Assembly (NCBI RefSeq): GCF_964340835.1
Contig: NZ_OZ204251.1
DNA: 64,000 bases
Direction: 5' to 3' (one strand)
DNA from: Bombilactobacillus bombi
Lineage (GTDB): Bacteria; Bacillota; Bacilli; Lactobacillales; Lactobacillaceae
The notes under the pieces are model-generated. The model made no database searches and was not told the DNA's origin. It saw only the letters and a list, made by a program, of their open reading frames with translations. Made by a program: the position numbers and the translations under genes. Positions 60,882 through 64,000 of this stretch are shown piece by piece; within the stretch, counting starts at the first letter, position 1, and each line of letters begins with the position of its first letter.

Positions 60882-61479
60882 AATGATTTTAGCTGAAGAT
60901 CAAGCAATGTTAAACTCAGCTTTAACGGCTATTTTAAATTTAGAAGATGATTTAGAAGTTGTTGGAAGTTATGAATCTGGAATAGTTGCTTGGGAACAAA
61001 TTCAAAAACAAGTACCTGACATTGCATTATTAGATATAGAAATGCCCCAAATGACTGGTTTACAAATTGCTCAAAAAATTAATGACGAACATCTAAGCAC
61101 TAAGTCTATTATTTTAACAACTTTTGCTAATAAAAGTTATTTTGAACAAGCAGTTGCTGCTGAAGTAGCTGGTTACTTACTTAAAGATAGTTCCAGTGAT
61201 GATTTGATATCTGCTATTCATCAAATCATGGCTGGTAAAGTGCTTTATGCACCTGAACTTGTGCAATCTGTGTTAAGCGGTATAGATAATCCGCTTACTG
61301 TACAGGAACAAAATGTGCTCGCTGGTATTGCTGCTGGTTGGACTACAGCTGAAATTAGTCAGAAACTATTTTTATCTAATGGTACAGTTCGTAATTATAT
61401 TTCGGCCATTTTGAGTAAATTAGCAGCTAAAAATCGTATTGAAGCAGTTCATGTGGCGCAAACTCAAGGCTGGTTATAG
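60874..61479 (+). CDS. LuxR/NarL-family response regulator (YvfU/DesR-like)
   Basis: This 201-residue regulator has a receiver domain with acidic pocket AEDQ, phosphoacceptor Asp54 in LLDIEMPQMTG, Thr in ILTTFANKSYF and Lys in YLLKDSS. The C-terminal LuxR-type HTH (about residues 138-201) has LTVQEQNVLAGIAAGWTTAEI and NGTVRNYISAIL. It overlaps the kinase reading frame by 8 bp. It probably binds the ATGAC repeats upstream of the operon. Its kinase being broken, its activity may now depend on another phosphodonor. Confidence 0.88.
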   Translation: MIKMILAEDQAMLNSALTAILNLEDDLEVVGSYESGIVAWEQIQKQVPDIALLDIEMPQMTGLQIAQKINDEHLSTKSIILTTFANKSYFEQAVAAEVAGYLLKDSSSDDLISAIHQIMAGKVLYAPELVQSVLSGIDNPLTVQEQNVLAGIAAGWTTAEISQKLFLSNGTVRNYISAILSKLAAKNRIEAVHVAQTQGWL

Positions 61480-61493
61480 CTTTGAGCGTTTTT
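61463..61493 (+). terminator. intrinsic terminator of the ABC/two-component operon
   Basis: CTCAAGGCT (61463-61471) pairs with AGCTTTGAG (61478-61486, one wobble), 6-nt loop, followed by CGTTTTT. It overlaps the regulator stop codon and reaches the convergent aroK end. Confidence 0.7.
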
Positions 61494-61992
61494 AATTGGG
61501 TAACCATTCTTGGATTTTTTGAACAATTTGTAAAGGTGTTAGATAATCAGTGGTGATTGTTAAATCAGCGACTGCAGCATATAATGTTTCCCGCTTTTGT
61601 TTTAACTGTAATAAAGAGTTTTGATCTAAATCATTAACTAACGGGCGGCTTTGATCTTGCGTGACACGTTCTAAAATCGTTTGATCTTTTGCAGTGAGCC
61701 AGATAACAGGTGTTGAGCTAGCTTTGAGTACTGCAGCATTTGGGGCAATAGTTGGTGTACCGCCACCAGTAGATAAAATACCCTTATTAGTTAAAGCTTG
61801 ACTGAGTGTTTGTTGCTCTAAATGACGAAAATATTCTTCGCCACTTTGGGCGAAAATCTCCGTAATGCTGCGGCCTGCTTGTTGGACGATTAAGTCATCT
61901 AAATCGTAATGTTGAGTCCTTAATTGTTGCGCTAATAGACTGCCGATGGTAGTTTTACCACTGCCCATAAATCCGACTAGAATTGCTTGCAT
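61492..61992 (-). CDS. aroK: shikimate kinase
   Basis: AroK phosphorylates shikimate in the aromatic amino acid pathway. The 166-residue protein has Walker A GFMGSGKTT (residues 8-16), DLDDLIVQQAG, the shikimate-binding GGGTPT and the lid Arg in QSRPLV. ATG 61992 is chosen: GGAGGAATTAAG stands right before it, and the longer frame to 62070 would run into tyrA. It is the last gene of the minus-strand aroA-tyrA-aroK operon. Confidence 0.93.
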   Translation of the reverse strand: MQAILVGFMGSGKTTIGSLLAQQLRTQHYDLDDLIVQQAGRSITEIFAQSGEEYFRHLEQQTLSQALTNKGILSTGGGTPTIAPNAAVLKASSTPVIWLTAKDQTILERVTQDQSRPLVNDLDQNSLLQLKQKRETLYAAVADLTITTDYLTPLQIVQKIQEWLPN

Positions 61993-61993
61993 C

Positions 61994-63091
61994 TTAATTC
62001 CTCCTGATAATTTGATAATTGGCAGCACGTAATAAATTAGCTGCTTGTTGTTGATTTTTGGCGTTGTCAAATGTTAATTGTAAAACACCATCAATATCTT
62101 CACGAACTTCTAAAATATGAATATTGACTAAATTAATGTGACCTGTTGCTAGCAGTTGTGTAACATCAGCAATTGCTCCTACTTGATCTGGAATATTAAG
62201 AAATAAATCAAAAAAATTAGGGAGACTACCTAATTGTTGTGGACCTAAGTGATCACGAGTAATCTTAGCATTGGTAAAGAATTGCTCAATGGCTGGTTTA
62301 TTTAGGTTTTTTAAGTCAGTTTGAATTTGGGATAATGCAGCAATATAATCTTGGAGTTGGGCGCTAATCAAAGGCGCATTTTCTAGTAAGATTGTTGTCC
62401 ACATAGTAGGATCAGAGCTAGCAATGCGAGTAAGAGTTTTAAATCCGCCAGCCGCTAAGCGTAAACCTAGGGGAGAATTTTGAAGGGTAGTTTGAGTTTC
62501 ATTAACTAAACCCGCAGCAACAATATGGGGTAGATGACTTAGTTGACCTACAATTCGATCATGTTGCTGTGGCGTTACGGTTAACCATTTCACATGAGTA
62601 GCACTTAGTAAGTCTTGAAGTTGAGCAATAATCTGCGGAGAGGTTAATTGAGGTACTAAAAAATAAAACGCGTTTTCAAATAAATCAATTCGACCAGCAG
62701 TAACTCCTGATTTATGTGAACCTGCCATTGGGTGACCACCAATAAAGGCAATCCCTTGTTGCTGCAAGGGTTTTGCAGCTTTTACAATTGTTTGTTTGGT
62801 ACTGCCTACATCAGTGATGAGGACATGTGGTTTTAAGGTCAGGGTTGCTAATAGCTGCAAGTCTTTGATAATTATATTGACTGGACTAGCTAAGATAATC
62901 ACATCGGATTGCGGAGCGGCAGTGCTGAAATCAGTCGTAGATATATCAATGATGTTTTGCTGTTGGGCATAACTCAGACTAGCAGCATCGATGTCACAAC
63001 CAATTAAAGTTATAGTTGGATGTGCTTGTTTAATAGCTAAAGCTAAAGAACTACCAATTAAACCTAATCCTTTAATTAAAACTTTTGTCAT
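61994..63091 (-). CDS. tyrA: prephenate dehydrogenase with C-terminal ACT domain
   Basis: TyrA oxidatively decarboxylates prephenate to 4-hydroxyphenylpyruvate for tyrosine. The 365-residue protein has NAD-binding GLGLIGSSLALAI (about residues 9-21), the prephenate-site IGGHPMAGSHKSG and HLPHIVAAGLV, and an ACT domain from about residue 295 (IPDQVGAIADVTQLLA) that probably gives feedback control by tyrosine. The start overlaps aroA by 4 bp, and the stop is one base from the aroK start. Confidence 0.93.
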   Translation of the reverse strand: MTKVLIKGLGLIGSSLALAIKQAHPTITLIGCDIDAASLSYAQQQNIIDISTTDFSTAAPQSDVIILASPVNIIIKDLQLLATLTLKPHVLITDVGSTKQTIVKAAKPLQQQGIAFIGGHPMAGSHKSGVTAGRIDLFENAFYFLVPQLTSPQIIAQLQDLLSATHVKWLTVTPQQHDRIVGQLSHLPHIVAAGLVNETQTTLQNSPLGLRLAAGGFKTLTRIASSDPTMWTTILLENAPLISAQLQDYIAALSQIQTDLKNLNKPAIEQFFTNAKITRDHLGPQQLGSLPNFFDLFLNIPDQVGAIADVTQLLATGHINLVNIHILEVREDIDGVLQLTFDNAKNQQQAANLLRAANYQIIRRN

Positions 63092-64000
63092 GATGATGTC
63101 TCCTTCGTCAGTAATTCCTGTAAATCTTGGAAAAATGTGGGATAAGAAATATTGATGGCACTGGCATGGTTTAATTTTAATGGTGCTGCTATTTTTAAAG
63201 CTGCGATGGCTAGCATCATCCCGATACGATGATCTTTGTGGCTGTCTAATTGTTGATTACGGACAGACCAAGCAGTACGACCATCAATGAGAAAACCATC
63301 GGGCAATTCTTTAATATTGATGCCTAGCTTTTGTAATTCGCTAGTAATACAAGCAATTCGATCGGTTTCCTTAACTCGCAGTTCACTGGCTCCGCTGATT
63401 TTGCTGATGCCATTAGCACTAGCAGCTAATAGAGCGACTAAGGGCAACTCATCAATGATGGCTGGAATATCTGTGGCTGTTAGTTGAATGGGTTTTAAAG
63501 TTGCAGTTTCAACTTCAATATCACCAACCGGTTCGCCGGCCATTTGGCTCAGTGCTGTAAGATAAATATTTCCTCCCATGCGTTTTAAAACAGATAAGAG
63601 ACCAGTACGTGTTGGATTCAAATTTATTTTAGTTAATTTAATGTGGGAATTGGGCACAATGCTAGCTGCAGTGATAAAGAAAGCAGCCGAAGACATATCA
63701 CCGGGAATAATTAAGTCTTGAGCGGCTAACTGTGGTTGAGGTTGAATGGTAATTGTTCGTTTATCTTGAGCTGTCTGAATGTCAGCACCAAAAATTTGGA
63801 GAAGTCTTTCAGTATGATCACGAGTTGGTAGTAATTCAACAATTGTACTAGGACCTTGAGCTTGTAATGCCCCAAAAATTATTGCACTTTTGACTTGTGC
63901 ACTTGCGACTGGCATTTGATAAGTAATCGCACGCAAGTTTTGACCGCTAATTGTCATAGGTAAATGACCCGCTGTGAGGTTTATATGGGCTCCCATTTGG
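63088..64000 (-). CDS. aroA: 3-phosphoshikimate 1-carboxyvinyltransferase, C-terminal part (cut by window edge)
   Basis: AroA (EPSP synthase) joins PEP and shikimate-3-phosphate. The 304 visible residues cover the C-terminal two thirds: RQMGAHI-type region at the edge (…QMGAHINL), LPTRDHTERLL, GDMSSAAFFI, ELPLVALLAA, RVKETDRI and the late DHRIGMMLA. The frame stays open through base 64000 (a codon for Gln precedes the ATG at 63996), so the real start is outside the window. It is the upstream gene of aroA-tyrA-aroK. Confidence 0.94.
   Translation of the reverse strand, partial: QMGAHINLTAGHLPMTISGQNLRAITYQMPVASAQVKSAIIFGALQAQGPSTIVELLPTRDHTERLLQIFGADIQTAQDKRTITIQPQPQLAAQDLIIPGDMSSAAFFITAASIVPNSHIKLTKINLNPTRTGLLSVLKRMGGNIYLTALSQMAGEPVGDIEVETATLKPIQLTATDIPAIIDELPLVALLAASANGISKISGASELRVKETDRIACITSELQKLGINIKELPDGFLIDGRTAWSVRNQQLDSHKDHRIGMMLAIAALKIAAPLKLNHASAINISYPTFFQDLQELLTKETSS

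Overview
The window is an AT-rich stretch of a Firmicutes chromosome. Gene content and order (cinA-recA-rny-tagO, comFA-comFC-hpf-secA-prfB, a pst operon with two pstB genes, hprK-lgt, uvrBA, rapZ-yvcK-whiA) point to the Lactobacillaceae. A bee-associated Bombilactobacillus-type relative is possible, but that is only an inference from the low GC and the gene set. No rRNA, tRNA, CRISPR array, prophage or insertion sequence was found. Most of the window is compact, vertically inherited core genome, mainly on the + strand.

Layout. 1-8.4 kb: a cell-surface sugar region with a DUF6020-like membrane protein, a complete dTDP-L-rhamnose set (rfbACBD), and two very AT-rich paralogous acyltransferases flanking that set. 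8.5-10.1 kb: a class I preQ1 riboswitch in front of queT, a DUF2829/Tad2-like small protein and an SDR reductase, all overlapping. 10.1-17.2 kb: ftsK, an M16 protease-like pair plus the ymfI reductase (EF-P modification genes in Bacillus), rodZ, pgsA. 17.2-24.5 kb: cinA (C-terminal domain only), SOS-controlled recA, rny, tagO, yigZ (minus strand), comFA, comFC. 24.5-29 kb: hpf, secA, and prfB with the programmed +1 frameshift. 29-35.7 kb: a PhoR-like kinase that lacks its phosphoacceptor histidine and has no phoP beside it, followed by pstS-C-A-B-B-phoU. 35.7-41.4 kb: a YvlD-like membrane protein, hprK, lgt, trxB, pgcA and an HD-domain protein. 41.4-50.1 kb: uvrB-uvrA with an SOS box, rapZ-yvcK-whiA and an atypical SDR.

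50.1-54.7 kb is the accessory part: a tiny membrane protein, an unrecognised coding remnant, two paralogous membrane-anchored extracellular proteins (minus strand), a broken matrixin-type metalloprotease (minus strand), and a divergent BlaI-type repressor plus a BlaR1/M56-type sensor broken by two frameshifts and a stop. The divergent intergenic region carries two near-identical 21-22 bp elements on the predicted promoters. This looks like a decaying regulated surface-protease cassette.

54.7-64 kb: homocysteine methyltransferase and S-methylmethionine permease (divergent), a tyrosine phosphatase, a YvfRSTU-like ABC transporter plus two-component system whose kinase is split by a frameshift, and, on the minus strand, aroA (cut by the window edge)-tyrA-aroK. 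The most useful leads are the preQ1-controlled operon with its chromosomal Tad2-like protein, the histidine-less PhoR, the decaying BlaI/M56/matrixin cassette with its candidate operators, the broken YvfT-like kinase, and two genes (yigZ, blaI-like) whose best start codons are ATC and ATT.
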